DNA from: CAIOGO01 sp964447445
GTDB taxonomy: Bacteria > Bipolaricaulota > Bipolaricaulia > UBA7950 > UBA9294
Assembly: GCA_964447445.1 (NCBI GenBank)
Contig: CAYUSW010000021.1
Span: 1 to 7,048 of the forward strand
Direction of reading: 5' to 3'
DNA: 7,048 nt
The notes under the pieces are model-generated. The model ran no database searches and had not been told where the DNA came from. It worked only from the letters and a program-made list of their open reading frames with translations. Position numbers and translations under genes: made by a program. Below, in pieces: positions 1 through 6,116 of the stretch; the stretch's first letter is position 1, and every line of letters starts with the position of its first letter.

Positions 1-822
1 TTCCACTTTCACCGCGTGTTCAAGTCCGTGGTGGGCGAGACGCTGAACGACTTCATCCGCCGGGTTCGCGTCGGCGCAGCCGCAAACCGCCTCCTCTACA
101 ACCCGCGCGACTCGATCACCGAGATCGCTGTCGCGTGCGGATACTCGTCGCCCTCAGCGTTTGCGCGCGAGTTCCGCAATGCCTTCGGAGTGAGCGCGTC
201 CGAGTTCCGGCGAGGCGGCCGCGACGCCGTGCGCAAGATCCGGCAAGTCGAGAGCAAGAACGGCCAAACGAAAAGCAAGACAGAGAAAGAATCCGCGCCC
301 TCCTCGTCCTACACTGCGGGCAACCCATCCTCAAGGAGGACGATGATGCAGTTCAGCGTGGAAGCGAAGCAGATGCCTGAGTGGAATGTCGTTTACGCGC
401 GGCACATCGGCGCCTACAACAAGATCGGAGAAGCGTTCGAGCGCATCTTCAAATGGGCCGGACCGCGCGGCCTCGTACGGTTTCCCGAGACGAAGTCGCT
501 CGCCGTCTACCACGACAGTCCCGAAGTGACCGACCCCTCGAAGCTGCGCTCCGACGCGTGCCTGACGGTGCCGCCGGGGACGAAGGTCGACGGCGAGATT
601 GGAACGATGAAGGTCCCGGGCGGTCTGTTTGCCGTCGCCCACGTCGAGATCGACGTCACCCAGTTCGGCGAGGCGTGGGACAAGCTGATCGGCGAGTGGA
701 TGCCGAAGAGCGGCTACCAGCCGGACGACCGGATGTGCTACGAGTTGTACTTGAACGATCCGGACACGCACCCAGAGAAGAAGTGGATCGTCGACATCTG
801 CGAGCCCATTCGGCCTTTGTAG
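1..822 (+). CDS. AraC-family transcriptional regulator with C-terminal GyrI-like effector-binding domain (5' end outside window)
   Basis: The frame is open from base 1 (Phe-His-Phe-His-Arg), so the gene enters from the left; homologs suggest some 30-40 N-terminal residues are missing. Bases 1-215 encode the end of the first helix-turn-helix and the whole second one, with the AraC-type signature (DSITEIAVACGYSSPSAFAR, ending in FGVSASEFR). A charged, Ser/Lys/Glu-rich linker follows at about 216-342. Bases 346-822 encode a full GyrI-like domain (about 158 residues, beginning MQFSVEAKQ), with the typical C-terminal pattern YELYLNDPDTHPEKKW that carries the conserved acidic residue of the ligand pocket. 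In this family (Rob-, BmrR- and SbmC-like) the domain binds small lipophilic or cationic molecules, so the protein probably senses a toxic compound and controls a resistance gene; the ligand is unknown. The reductase downstream could be a target but is separated by a terminator. An internal ribosome binding site is listed separately. Confidence 0.95.
   Translation, partial: FHFHRVFKSVVGETLNDFIRRVRVGAAANRLLYNPRDSITEIAVACGYSSPSAFAREFRNAFGVSASEFRRGGRDAVRKIRQVESKNGQTKSKTEKESAPSSSYTAGNPSSRRTMMQFSVEAKQMPEWNVVYARHIGAYNKIGEAFERIFKWAGPRGLVRFPETKSLAVYHDSPEVTDPSKLRSDACLTVPPGTKVDGEIGTMKVPGGLFAVAHVEIDVTQFGEAWDKLIGEWMPKSGYQPDDRMCYELYLNDPDTHPEKKWIVDICEPIRPL
333..348 (+). promoter_or_regulatory. Internal Shine-Dalgarno sequence and tandem ATG at the GyrI domain boundary
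   Basis: AAGGAGG (333-339) lies 3 bases before ATG 343 and 6 bases before ATG 346. Both ATGs are in frame with the AraC gene and sit exactly where the GyrI domain begins. The site uses tandem AGG arginine codons; the other 20 visible arginines of this gene all use CGN codons. It could drive separate synthesis of a free GyrI-like protein of 158 or 159 residues. The sequence is seen directly; its use is inferred. Confidence 0.55.
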
Positions 823-838
823 CCCGTCGCCTTTCCGC

Positions 839-874
839 AACGCCCCGGCCCCGAGGCCGGGGCGTTCTCCTTGA
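839..874 (+). terminator. Rho-independent-type terminator after the AraC-GyrI gene
   Basis: A perfect 12-bp stem (839-850 pairing with 855-866) closes a CCGA loop 17 bases after the stop codon. The stem is almost all G/C and is followed by a weak pyrimidine tract (CTCCTT) rather than a clean run of T. It should end transcription of the regulator and separate it from the reductase. Confidence 0.75.
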
Positions 875-899
875 CCCGTTCCCACCGCTCGCCGACTAT
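871..899 (+). promoter_or_regulatory. Candidate sigma-70-type promoter of the aldo/keto reductase
   Basis: TTGACC (871-876) matches five of six bases of the -35 consensus. After exactly 17 bases comes GACTAT (894-899), which keeps three -10 consensus bases, including the second A and final T. Transcription would start near 906 and give a leader of about 11 bases. It lies directly behind the terminator hairpin, consistent with an independent unit. The -10 match is only partial, and the sigma factor preference of this organism is unknown. Confidence 0.4.
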
Positions 900-916
900 G
901 GCACCGAGAGGAGATC

Positions 917-2086
917 ATGCGATACCGTGCTTTCGGACATCTCGACTGGAGGTCTTCGGCCCTCGGTTTCGGTGCGATGCGACTTCCGGTTCTCGACGGC
1001 GATCATGCGAAGATCGACGAAGAGCTGGCGACGCAAATGGTCCGCACGGCCGTCGACCGCGGCGTCAACTACGTCGACACCGCGTGGCCGTACCACGGCG
1101 AGCAGTCCGAACGGTTTCTCGGCCGCTGTCTGAGAGATGGGTATCGCGGGCGCGTCCGCCTCGCAACGAAGATGCCCTCGTGGCTCGTCGAGAAGTCCGA
1201 GGACTTCGACCGTTTTCTCGACGAGCAACTGCGGCGCCTCGAGACTGAGTCCGTGGACTTCTACCTCCTCCACGGACTGAATCGGGTGCAGTGGCCGAAG
1301 CTCTACGACCTCGGGGTTCTGGATTGGGCGGAAGACGCCATGGCGGACGGGCGAGTCGGCCATCTCGGCTTCTCGTTCCACGACGACCTCGACACCTTCC
1401 GCAAGATCGTCGACACGTACAGCTGGACCTTCTGTCAGATCCAGTACAACTTCATGGACACCGGCTTCCAGGCGGGCACGGAAGGACTCCGCTACGCGGC
1501 CGCCCGCGGCCTCGCCGTCGTCGTGATGGAGCCGCTGCGAGGCGGCTCCCTGACACGCCCCGCGCCCACCGAGGTTGTGGCGTTGTGGGAGGCATCACCG
1601 ACAAAGCGCGCGCAGGCCGACTGGGCGCTTCAGTGGGTCTGGAACGATCCGGACGTGTCGCTCGTTCTCTCCGGCATGTCCGCGATGAGCCACGTCGAGG
1701 AGAACCTAGCGAGCGCCGACCGCTCGGGAGTCGGACGTCTCAGCGAAGACGAGCTCCGCCTCGTCGATCGCGTCCGCGACGCCTACCGCTCACTCGCCCC
1801 GATCCCATGCACGTATTGCCGCTACTGCCAACCGTGCCCGCAAGGCGTGAGCATCCCCCGCGTCTTCTCCCTCTACAACGACGGCATCGCGTATGGTGAC
1901 CTGGGCCGATCGCGTGTCGGGTACGCGCGATTCATGAAACCCGAAGAGCGCGCCGATCGCTGTGTCGCGTGCGGCACCTGCGAGGCCGCGTGCCCGCAAC
2001 ACGTCCAGATCATCAACTGGCTACGGAAGGCCCACACGGGCCTCGCGCCTGAGCAGGACCAGGCACCTCGCCCCCCACTGAGCTAG
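917..2086 (+). CDS. Aldo/keto reductase with C-terminal 2x[4Fe-4S] ferredoxin-like domain
   Basis: The 389-residue protein begins with an AKR beta-barrel (about residues 1-290). The catalytic tetrad is visible as Asp54, Tyr59 (DTAWPYH), Lys85 (ATKMP) and His119 (YLLHG), so NAD(P)H-linked carbonyl reduction or the reverse is plausible. The C-terminal 90 residues carry two cysteine motifs, C298-x2-C301-x2-C304-x2-C307-P and C349-x2-C352-x2-C355-x3-C359-P, expected to hold two 4Fe-4S clusters. This architecture is that of the COG1453 group of predicted oxidoreductases, found largely in anaerobes; the physiological substrate is not known. The clusters suggest electron exchange with ferredoxin or another redox partner. 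No signal peptide or membrane segment is seen, so it should be cytoplasmic. GAGAGGAGA (906-914) is the ribosome binding site. The start is well supported because the first residues match the usual N terminus of the family (MRYR.FG....S.LGFG.MRLP). Confidence 0.95.
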   Translation: MRYRAFGHLDWRSSALGFGAMRLPVLDGDHAKIDEELATQMVRTAVDRGVNYVDTAWPYHGEQSERFLGRCLRDGYRGRVRLATKMPSWLVEKSEDFDRFLDEQLRRLETESVDFYLLHGLNRVQWPKLYDLGVLDWAEDAMADGRVGHLGFSFHDDLDTFRKIVDTYSWTFCQIQYNFMDTGFQAGTEGLRYAAARGLAVVVMEPLRGGSLTRPAPTEVVALWEASPTKRAQADWALQWVWNDPDVSLVLSGMSAMSHVEENLASADRSGVGRLSEDELRLVDRVRDAYRSLAPIPCTYCRYCQPCPQGVSIPRVFSLYNDGIAYGDLGRSRVGYARFMKPEERADRCVACGTCEAACPQHVQIINWLRKAHTGLAPEQDQAPRPPLS

Positions 2087-2105
2087 CTGAGAGCGACGAA
2101 GCTCG

Positions 2106-2120
2106 AGTCCCTACGGGACT
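2106..2120. terminator. Weak hairpin between convergent reductase and rhodanese genes
   Basis: AGTCCC and GGGACT form a 6-bp stem with a 3-base loop (TAC) that overlaps the stop codon of the minus-strand gene. It lies in the 24-base convergent gap and its edge and could act in both directions. It has no T tract on either side, so terminator function is doubtful. Confidence 0.25.
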
Positions 2121-3181
2121 GACGCGACAAGGAGGAAGTTACCTTCGACCTTCTGCCACTCCGCGAGCCCGCCGAGGAGGCTCGTGACAGGCCTCCCTCG
2201 TGATGAGAGAGACTCAGCCACGCGGTCGCCCGCGACACCGTCCTCGGAGTAGACGATCACCGGGACGTCTGCTGGCAGGCCGTAGGCGAAGCTCATCGCG
2301 GACGACTCCGTCATGTTGATCGCACCCGCGAGGTGCCTCTCGGCGAACGATGCCGACGAGCGTAGGTCGATGAGGACGTAGTACTTCGTGCCTGAGGTCA
2401 GCGACATCGACGTGCATGACACGGACGAGCCGGCATACCTGCCGCGCGCGCCGGATACATCGAGGAAACGGCCCCACGAAGCGTCGGCTCCCGAGACAAG
2501 CAGCGTCGACCACGGGCGCCGCTGCCCCCACTGTCCAATGCCATCGCACACCGCAGAGGCCGAAGCGACTCCGCCTGCGAGGAGCGCCGCCGCCGCCACG
2601 GATGCCGTCGTCCCGTCTTGGTCGTAGCAGTAGACAAGCGCGCTCGGAGGCAAGCTCGCGGCGAGCGTCGCAGCCTGGCTTAGAGGAACGCTCATCGCCC
2701 CAAGTAGGTGCCCGCTGGCGTACGAGACCGGATCCCGAACATCGAGGATGACGCACGCCCGGCCTCTGAGGAACCCGTCGATCGTCACCTGGTACGGCTC
2801 GCGCGCCAGGAGCGTCCCCGTGAGCGTCAGAGTGAGACTGGGCTCCAGCGGATCGTTGGAAGGCACGGTGATCTCACGACGGATGCCAGACCCGTAGTAC
2901 TCCGTCGTATCGAATACGACATGCAGCGCTACGCTCTGGCCCGGGCTGAGTCGACTCGCGCCGATCCGGGTCGTCGTGCAGCCGCATGTGCTGTGCACAG
3001 TGCCGAACACAAGGTCTTGGTCGCCCACGTTGGAGAGGACAAAGTCGTGGATCACGGCGATTCCGGACACTGTGTTTGGGTAGTTGTAGGTCCGCGAGTC
3101 CACGGCAATCTTCGGGGCGGCGACCGCCGCCACGCCCGCCACCAACAGGAGCACCAATGCCAAAGCCATCGCTCGTCTCAT
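2111..3181 (-). CDS. Exported DUF1573 protein fused to two rhodanese-like domains
   Basis: This 356-residue protein starts with a signal peptide (MRRAMALALVLLLVAGVAAVAA, probable cleavage near residue 22; no lipobox cysteine). Residues about 30-124 match DUF1573, an Ig/ASH-like domain, with the hallmark STCGCT (Cys66, Cys68), a PG turn and VPSNDP. Rhodanese domain 1 spans about 130-222, with LDVRDP and active-site loop Cys185 (YCYDQDGTT). Rhodanese domain 2 spans about 260-347, with LIDLRS and the usual GGLAEW end, but Ser312 replaces the catalytic cysteine (VYSEDG). Domain 1 could transfer sulfane sulfur or act in thiol chemistry in the cell envelope; domain 2 is probably structural or regulatory. 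Natural substrates are unknown. The ATG at 3181 is chosen because AGGGAGA (3185-3191) precedes it and the signal peptide begins there; the frame stays open up to 3376, but those 65 extra residues look non-coding. It is convergent with the reductase and divergent from the RIO kinase. Confidence 0.9.
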   Translation of the reverse strand: MRRAMALALVLLLVAGVAAVAAPKIAVDSRTYNYPNTVSGIAVIHDFVLSNVGDQDLVFGTVHSTCGCTTTRIGASRLSPGQSVALHVVFDTTEYYGSGIRREITVPSNDPLEPSLTLTLTGTLLAREPYQVTIDGFLRGRACVILDVRDPVSYASGHLLGAMSVPLSQAATLAASLPPSALVYCYDQDGTTASVAAAALLAGGVASASAVCDGIGQWGQRRPWSTLLVSGADASWGRFLDVSGARGRYAGSSVSCTSMSLTSGTKYYVLIDLRSSASFAERHLAGAINMTESSAMSFAYGLPADVPVIVYSEDGVAGDRVAESLSSRGRPVTSLLGGLAEWQKVEGNFLLVASVP

Positions 3182-3184
3182 AAC

Positions 3185-3191
3185 TCTCCCT
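3185..3191 (-). promoter_or_regulatory. Ribosome binding site fixing the start of the DUF1573-rhodanese gene
   Basis: On the minus strand AAAGGGAGAGTT directly precedes the ATG at 3181. It supports this start over the longer open frame because the encoded protein then begins with an ideal signal peptide. Confidence 0.65.
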
Positions 3192-3210
3192 TTCGCTCGT
3201 TGTTCACTAC

Positions 3211-3292
3211 CCCAACGTACAACCCGACCCGGCGAACGTTCCCGGCGTTCTTCCTTCCCTCGCGATGTGGCGCGCCGCGGGCGTACGTTGGG
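3211..3292. repeat. 10-bp perfect inverted repeat framing the divergent promoter region
   Basis: CCCAACGTAC (3211-3220) and its exact reverse complement GTACGTTGGG (3283-3292) are separated by 62 bases, with centres 72 bp apart (close to seven helical turns). The left arm lies about 30 bases upstream of the rhodanese gene start. The right arm lies just before a TATACT element on the RIO kinase side. An 8-bp palindrome GAACGTTC (3234-3241) between them shares the AACGT core. Possible operator sites of a shared regulator; no regulator is identified. Confidence 0.4.
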
Positions 3293-3299
3293 TGCCGGG

Positions 3300-3318
3300 G
3301 AGTATACTCGGGCGCCCG
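3300..3318. promoter_or_regulatory. Overlapping palindromes containing a TATACT -10-like element
   Basis: GAGTATACTC (3300-3309) is a perfect 10-bp palindrome, so a TATACT hexamer reads on both strands; it could be the -10 of the RIO kinase promoter (plus, 3303-3308). It abuts a second palindrome, CGGGCGCCCG (3309-3318). No good -35 hexamer is seen at the expected distance on either strand, so promoter function would need an activator or another sigma factor. Confidence 0.25.
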
Positions 3319-3333
3319 CTCTGCCGAACGGGG

Positions 3334-3348
3334 GCCTGGAGTCCAGGC
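3334..3348. promoter_or_regulatory. 15-bp inverted repeat in the leader of the RIO kinase gene
   Basis: GCCTGGAGTCCAGGC is a perfect 7-bp inverted repeat around one central base. As RNA it could form a 5-bp stem with a 5-base loop, 17 bases before the Shine-Dalgarno sequence. It may be an operator or a short leader hairpin; function is unproven. Confidence 0.3.
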
Positions 3349-3364
3349 GTTGGACTATGTCGTA

Positions 3365-3377
3365 GGGAGGCTGCATC
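3365..3377 (+). promoter_or_regulatory. Shine-Dalgarno sequence followed by an ATC codon, probable start of the RIO kinase
   Basis: GGGAGG (3365-3370) is followed after four bases by ATC (3375-3377), in frame with the kinase. The frame is closed by a TAG at 3363-3365, so translation must begin after it. There is no ATG, GTG or TTG between that stop and TTG 3510. This placement suggests a rare ATC start. Confidence 0.45.
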
Positions 3378-4205
3378 CGTTACTTCGAGGACGATGAGGT
3401 CGAGCGGCGACCGCCGCGCAAGAACGCGCCGCCCAAGCCCGCCCAGCCGGAAGAGAAGACGGTCGAAGAAGAGCTCCTCCAACACCTGGCTCCGCTAATC
3501 GAGGAGCATTTGATCCTCGAAGTCGTCCGACCGATCAAGAGCGGCAAGGAAGCGGTGGTCTTCTGCTGCCGCGCGCACCCTTCGCTCGACCGGGACCTCG
3601 TCGCGGCCAAGGTGTACCGCCCGCTCGAGACGAGGAGCTTCAAGCGCGACGGCGTGTACCAACAGGGTCGCTCGCGCGGGGCTCGTCCCGATGCGCGCGT
3701 TCTCCGCGCTCTCGGTAACAAGACGCAGCACGGTCGGACCCACAAGTTCAGCGCTTGGATCAGTCACGAGTTGAGCACACTCCGGGCGCTCCATGCAGCC
3801 GGCGCCGATGTCCCGGATCCGATCGAGCGCGTAGGACCCGTCATTCTCATGGAGTACCTCGGGGACATCGAGAACCCGGCGCCCGTCCTCGTCGGAGTCC
3901 AACTGGATCGAGAGGAGGCCGCGCGCATCTACGCCCGCATCCTCGAGAACGTCGAACTCTTCCTCAGCCATCACCGCGTCCACGCCGACCTGTCGCCGTA
4001 CAACATGCTCTACTGGAAGGGTGCCGTCACGATCATCGACTTCCCGCAGGCCGTCGATCCTCGTTACAACGACGACGCGCTTGAACTCCTCGTGCGCGAT
4101 CTCGCGAACACGAACGCGTTCTTCGCCGACAAGGGAATCGACGTCGTCGATCCGCGTGCCCACGCGCTTCACTTGTGGCGCAAGCACGTCGACGCGCAGC
4201 GCTGA
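3375..4205 (+). CDS. RIO-family (RIO1-like) atypical serine protein kinase
   Basis: From ATC 3375 the product has 276 residues. Residues 1-45 are an acidic, Pro/Lys-rich tail leading into a helix (LLQHLAPLIEEH). The RIO domain shows SGKEA (56-60) in place of a classical P-loop, the ATP-binding Lys79 (AAKVYRP), the RIO flexible-loop region (YQQGRSRGARP), hinge Glu160 (MEYL), the catalytic loop His203-Ala-Asp205-Leu-Ser-x-x-Asn210 and the metal-binding IIDFPQ with Asp222. All catalytic residues are present, so an active kinase or ATPase is expected; RIO proteins act in ribosome maturation in eukaryotes and archaea, while bacterial roles are poorly known. It is cytoplasmic. The first 45 codons are in coding style (35 of 45 end in G or C) and LIEEHLILEVV resembles the conserved lead-in of bacterial RIO proteins, so I prefer 3375 over TTG 3510. 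TTG 3510 has its own GAGGAG 3 bases upstream and remains possible (231 residues). The 3' end converges on a DUF885 gene after 30 bases. Confidence 0.88.
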   Translation: MRYFEDDEVERRPPRKNAPPKPAQPEEKTVEEELLQHLAPLIEEHLILEVVRPIKSGKEAVVFCCRAHPSLDRDLVAAKVYRPLETRSFKRDGVYQQGRSRGARPDARVLRALGNKTQHGRTHKFSAWISHELSTLRALHAAGADVPDPIERVGPVILMEYLGDIENPAPVLVGVQLDREEAARIYARILENVELFLSHHRVHADLSPYNMLYWKGAVTIIDFPQAVDPRYNDDALELLVRDLANTNAFFADKGIDVVDPRAHALHLWRKHVDAQR

Positions 4206-4235
4206 CCGCCCGCCGCGGCAGGCAGGTGCCGGCAC

Positions 4236-6041
4236 TTAGCCAGCCTTGCGAACGATGGTCTCGAGCGGTCGCGCGCCGTAGGCCAGGAGCTCGTTGTGGA
4301 ATCGCTCGAGCGAGAACGAGGCGTCGCGGGCCTGCGCCGTCGCACGCAGGTCGAGGATCGTTGCGAGCGCCGCGTAGCGGCCAGCGGCCAGCGCCGGCGC
4401 CGCCGCCAGACGTGAGACCGCATAGCGTGCGTCCACGGGGATCGGCCCCGGATCCTGGAAGATGGTGTCCTGGTAGTAGGTGCTTCCGGCGCGCAGGCCC
4501 CAGCCAAGGAAGTGAATGCCCGTGTCGACGACGGCCGCCACCGCCGCTTCGTACTCCTTCAGCAGCGCCGCGAGCGCCCGCCGCGGCGACGCGAGGGTAG
4601 CCTCTTCTTCCCAGACGAGGCGCGCGAGATAGAGCTCGCAGCCGGCGAGGAAACCGTAGAACGGGTCAGGCGCCGACAGGCTCCACGGCGTCGCGTTACT
4701 CTCGTTCCCCACTTCCGCATACGGGAAGACGCGCGGCGCCGCACGCCGCATGTCGAAGCCGTTGCGCGGCGCCAGGACTTCCGGCTCGATGAGCTCCCCG
4801 TCGGGAGTCTCCTCCGGCTCTTCGACATACACGAGCATCGTTGCGATCGACGTCCGAGGGCGAATGCCCGTGGCTGCCGCGGCCCGCGCGATCTCCGGAC
4901 GCAGCCTTTCAACATCCGCTTGAGCCGACCGGTGCACATCTTCCGGGTTAAGGGTCGTGCCGGAAGTGTCGCGCAAGAGTCTGGCGTAGTCTGCCTCCGC
5001 CCCGAAGCGTGGCCCAATGCCCACCGCGTCTTCAGGGGTTTCCGCCAACAGCGCCGCCACCTGGCGGTGCAGCCCCTCGAATCCCGGGATGACCCCCTTC
5101 TCCACCTCGTCGAGCGCCTCTTTCAAGGTCTGGCTCTGCCGTTCGCGCGGCACAAGCTGGGAGACCGCCTCCCGAAACCGGACGTAGAACGGGTGGTACG
5201 TCCCGTTGATGCGAGTGAAGAGACCCAGCTGGTCGCGCGTGCTCGTGTGGGTGACTCCCAGGCCCGAGAGGAACGCCAACTTCGCCGAGAGAACGCCGTC
5301 CGGTGCGACGATCCCCTTCTCCGCCTCTTCGCTGATCCGCTGGGAGATCTGCTGGAGCTGTCTCTCGACCTGGCTCAGGCAGGCAATGTAGTCCTTGAGG
5401 TCGTCCGCACTCTGGAGCGGCAAGTCCATCGCAAAGAGGTTGAGCAGTCTCGACTCGGGGGAGTTCGCGGTCGGGTCGACGGCATAGCCGCGGAAGTCGA
5501 GCGACCTACGTGCCGCGCTTCGCGTCCACGACCACTGGCAGACGTCGTAGGCCGCCTGCTCTTCGGGATCGAGCGCGCTGCGGTCAAACGACTTGAGGCG
5601 ATCGAGGAAGTAGCCTTCGATCGCCGCTGTTTCCCGCGCGTAGGCCTCTGAGTAGTCGTTGAGTCGATCGTTCCTCACGCCGAGTTCGTCAGCCAGTCCC
5701 AGCTCCGCGACGGCCTGCGGAAAGCGAAGCAAGTAGAGCCTGGACGACGACGCGACGAAGTCCGCAAACGAGTTGGCGTGGAGGCGTGCCTCGACGTCGG
5801 CAAGGGAAGGAGGCTCCCACGAGGAAGTCACTCGCGGAGCCGTCGCCCGCGTCGCGAAGAAGACGGAGACCGCGATCACGGCCACCGCTCCGCCCAGGCA
5901 GGCCCACACCACGGGCCGACTCCACCGGCGTCTCTTGTCCGAGCCGCGGCGCCGGAAGATCCCCGGCCGCGCCGGAGGCCTCTCCAGCGTGGCCCAGCCT
6001 CGCTTTGTCACACCAGAACCTTGTTCGCGTCCCATATCCAC
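4236..6041 (-). CDS. Membrane-anchored DUF885-family protein lacking the metal-site motifs (probable pseudo-enzyme)
   Basis: The 601-residue protein has a basic N-terminal tail (KRRRWSR) followed by one hydrophobic segment (about residues 43-63), suggesting an inner-membrane anchor with the rest outside the cytoplasm. Residues about 80-600 follow the DUF885 layout: an N-terminal helical part (ALDPEEQAAYD, DLPLQSADDLKDYI) and a C-terminal part with VVDTGIHFLGWG and FHNELLAYGARPLE. A 24-residue block (504-527) is identical at 14 positions to the neighbouring paralog. The HE..PGHH motif expected near residues 430-460 is absent, and the partner's TEGWALYAE reads LAGCELYLA here (Glu to Ala466). 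The C-terminal WPGQA is also lost. Known DUF885 members look like metallopeptidase-fold proteins, so this copy is probably non-catalytic, perhaps a partner of the intact paralog. The start may be GTG 6041 or ATG 6035; GAGG lies 4 bases before the former. No frameshift is evident. Confidence 0.88.
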   Translation of the reverse strand: MDMGREQGSGVTKRGWATLERPPARPGIFRRRGSDKRRRWSRPVVWACLGGAVAVIAVSVFFATRATAPRVTSSWEPPSLADVEARLHANSFADFVASSSRLYLLRFPQAVAELGLADELGVRNDRLNDYSEAYARETAAIEGYFLDRLKSFDRSALDPEEQAAYDVCQWSWTRSAARRSLDFRGYAVDPTANSPESRLLNLFAMDLPLQSADDLKDYIACLSQVERQLQQISQRISEEAEKGIVAPDGVLSAKLAFLSGLGVTHTSTRDQLGLFTRINGTYHPFYVRFREAVSQLVPRERQSQTLKEALDEVEKGVIPGFEGLHRQVAALLAETPEDAVGIGPRFGAEADYARLLRDTSGTTLNPEDVHRSAQADVERLRPEIARAAAATGIRPRTSIATMLVYVEEPEETPDGELIEPEVLAPRNGFDMRRAAPRVFPYAEVGNESNATPWSLSAPDPFYGFLAGCELYLARLVWEEEATLASPRRALAALLKEYEAAVAAVVDTGIHFLGWGLRAGSTYYQDTIFQDPGPIPVDARYAVSRLAAAPALAAGRYAALATILDLRATAQARDASFSLERFHNELLAYGARPLETIVRKAG

Positions 6042-6075
6042 TCGACCTCGGCAACTCGGAACTCTACGTAATTCG

Positions 6076-6095
6076 CCCGGTGACAGCCACCAGGG
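6076..6095. other. Imperfect hairpin between the two DUF885 genes
   Basis: CCCGGTG and CACCAGGG can form a 7-bp GC-rich stem with one bulged A and a 5-base loop (ACAGC), 22 bases after the upstream paralog's stop. There is no T tract on the minus strand, so it may modulate or stabilise the transcript rather than end it. No clear separate promoter for the downstream gene is seen in the 75-base gap, which favours co-transcription. Confidence 0.3.
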
Positions 6096-6116
6096 ACCGC
6101 ACTCCCCATCCCCGTT

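Noticed and set aside
331..918. A 195-codon minus-strand open frame opposite the GyrI domain.
   Set aside because: It shows no recognisable domain and runs through the terminator hairpin; the plus strand has a well-matched GyrI domain.
2073..2095. On the minus strand TAGCTCAGTGGGG resembles a tRNA D-arm.
   Set aside because: No matching acceptor stem, anticodon arm or T-arm (GGTTCGA-type) follows at the expected distances, and most of the stretch is the 3' end of the reductase gene.
3182..3376. A 65-residue N-terminal extension of the DUF1573-rhodanese gene in the same open frame.
   Set aside because: It would bury the signal peptide, is Arg-rich and featureless, and would overlap the divergent control region; the ATG at 3181 has its own ribosome binding site.
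3394..3498. ATG 3394 as a start for the RIO kinase.
   Set aside because: It is in a different frame that ends at TAA 3496-3498. Using it would require a frameshift, for which there is no sign, since the kinase frame is itself open and coding-like over the same bases.
4226..4235. The palindrome GTGCCGGCAC in the convergent gap as a terminator.
   Set aside because: It has no loop and no T tract on either strand, so it cannot form a useful RNA hairpin by itself.
4512..5651. A 379-codon open frame on the plus strand opposite the DUF885 gene.
   Set aside because: Its product is Arg/Pro-rich with no recognisable domain. It mirrors a well-supported minus-strand gene, as expected from GC-rich codon use.
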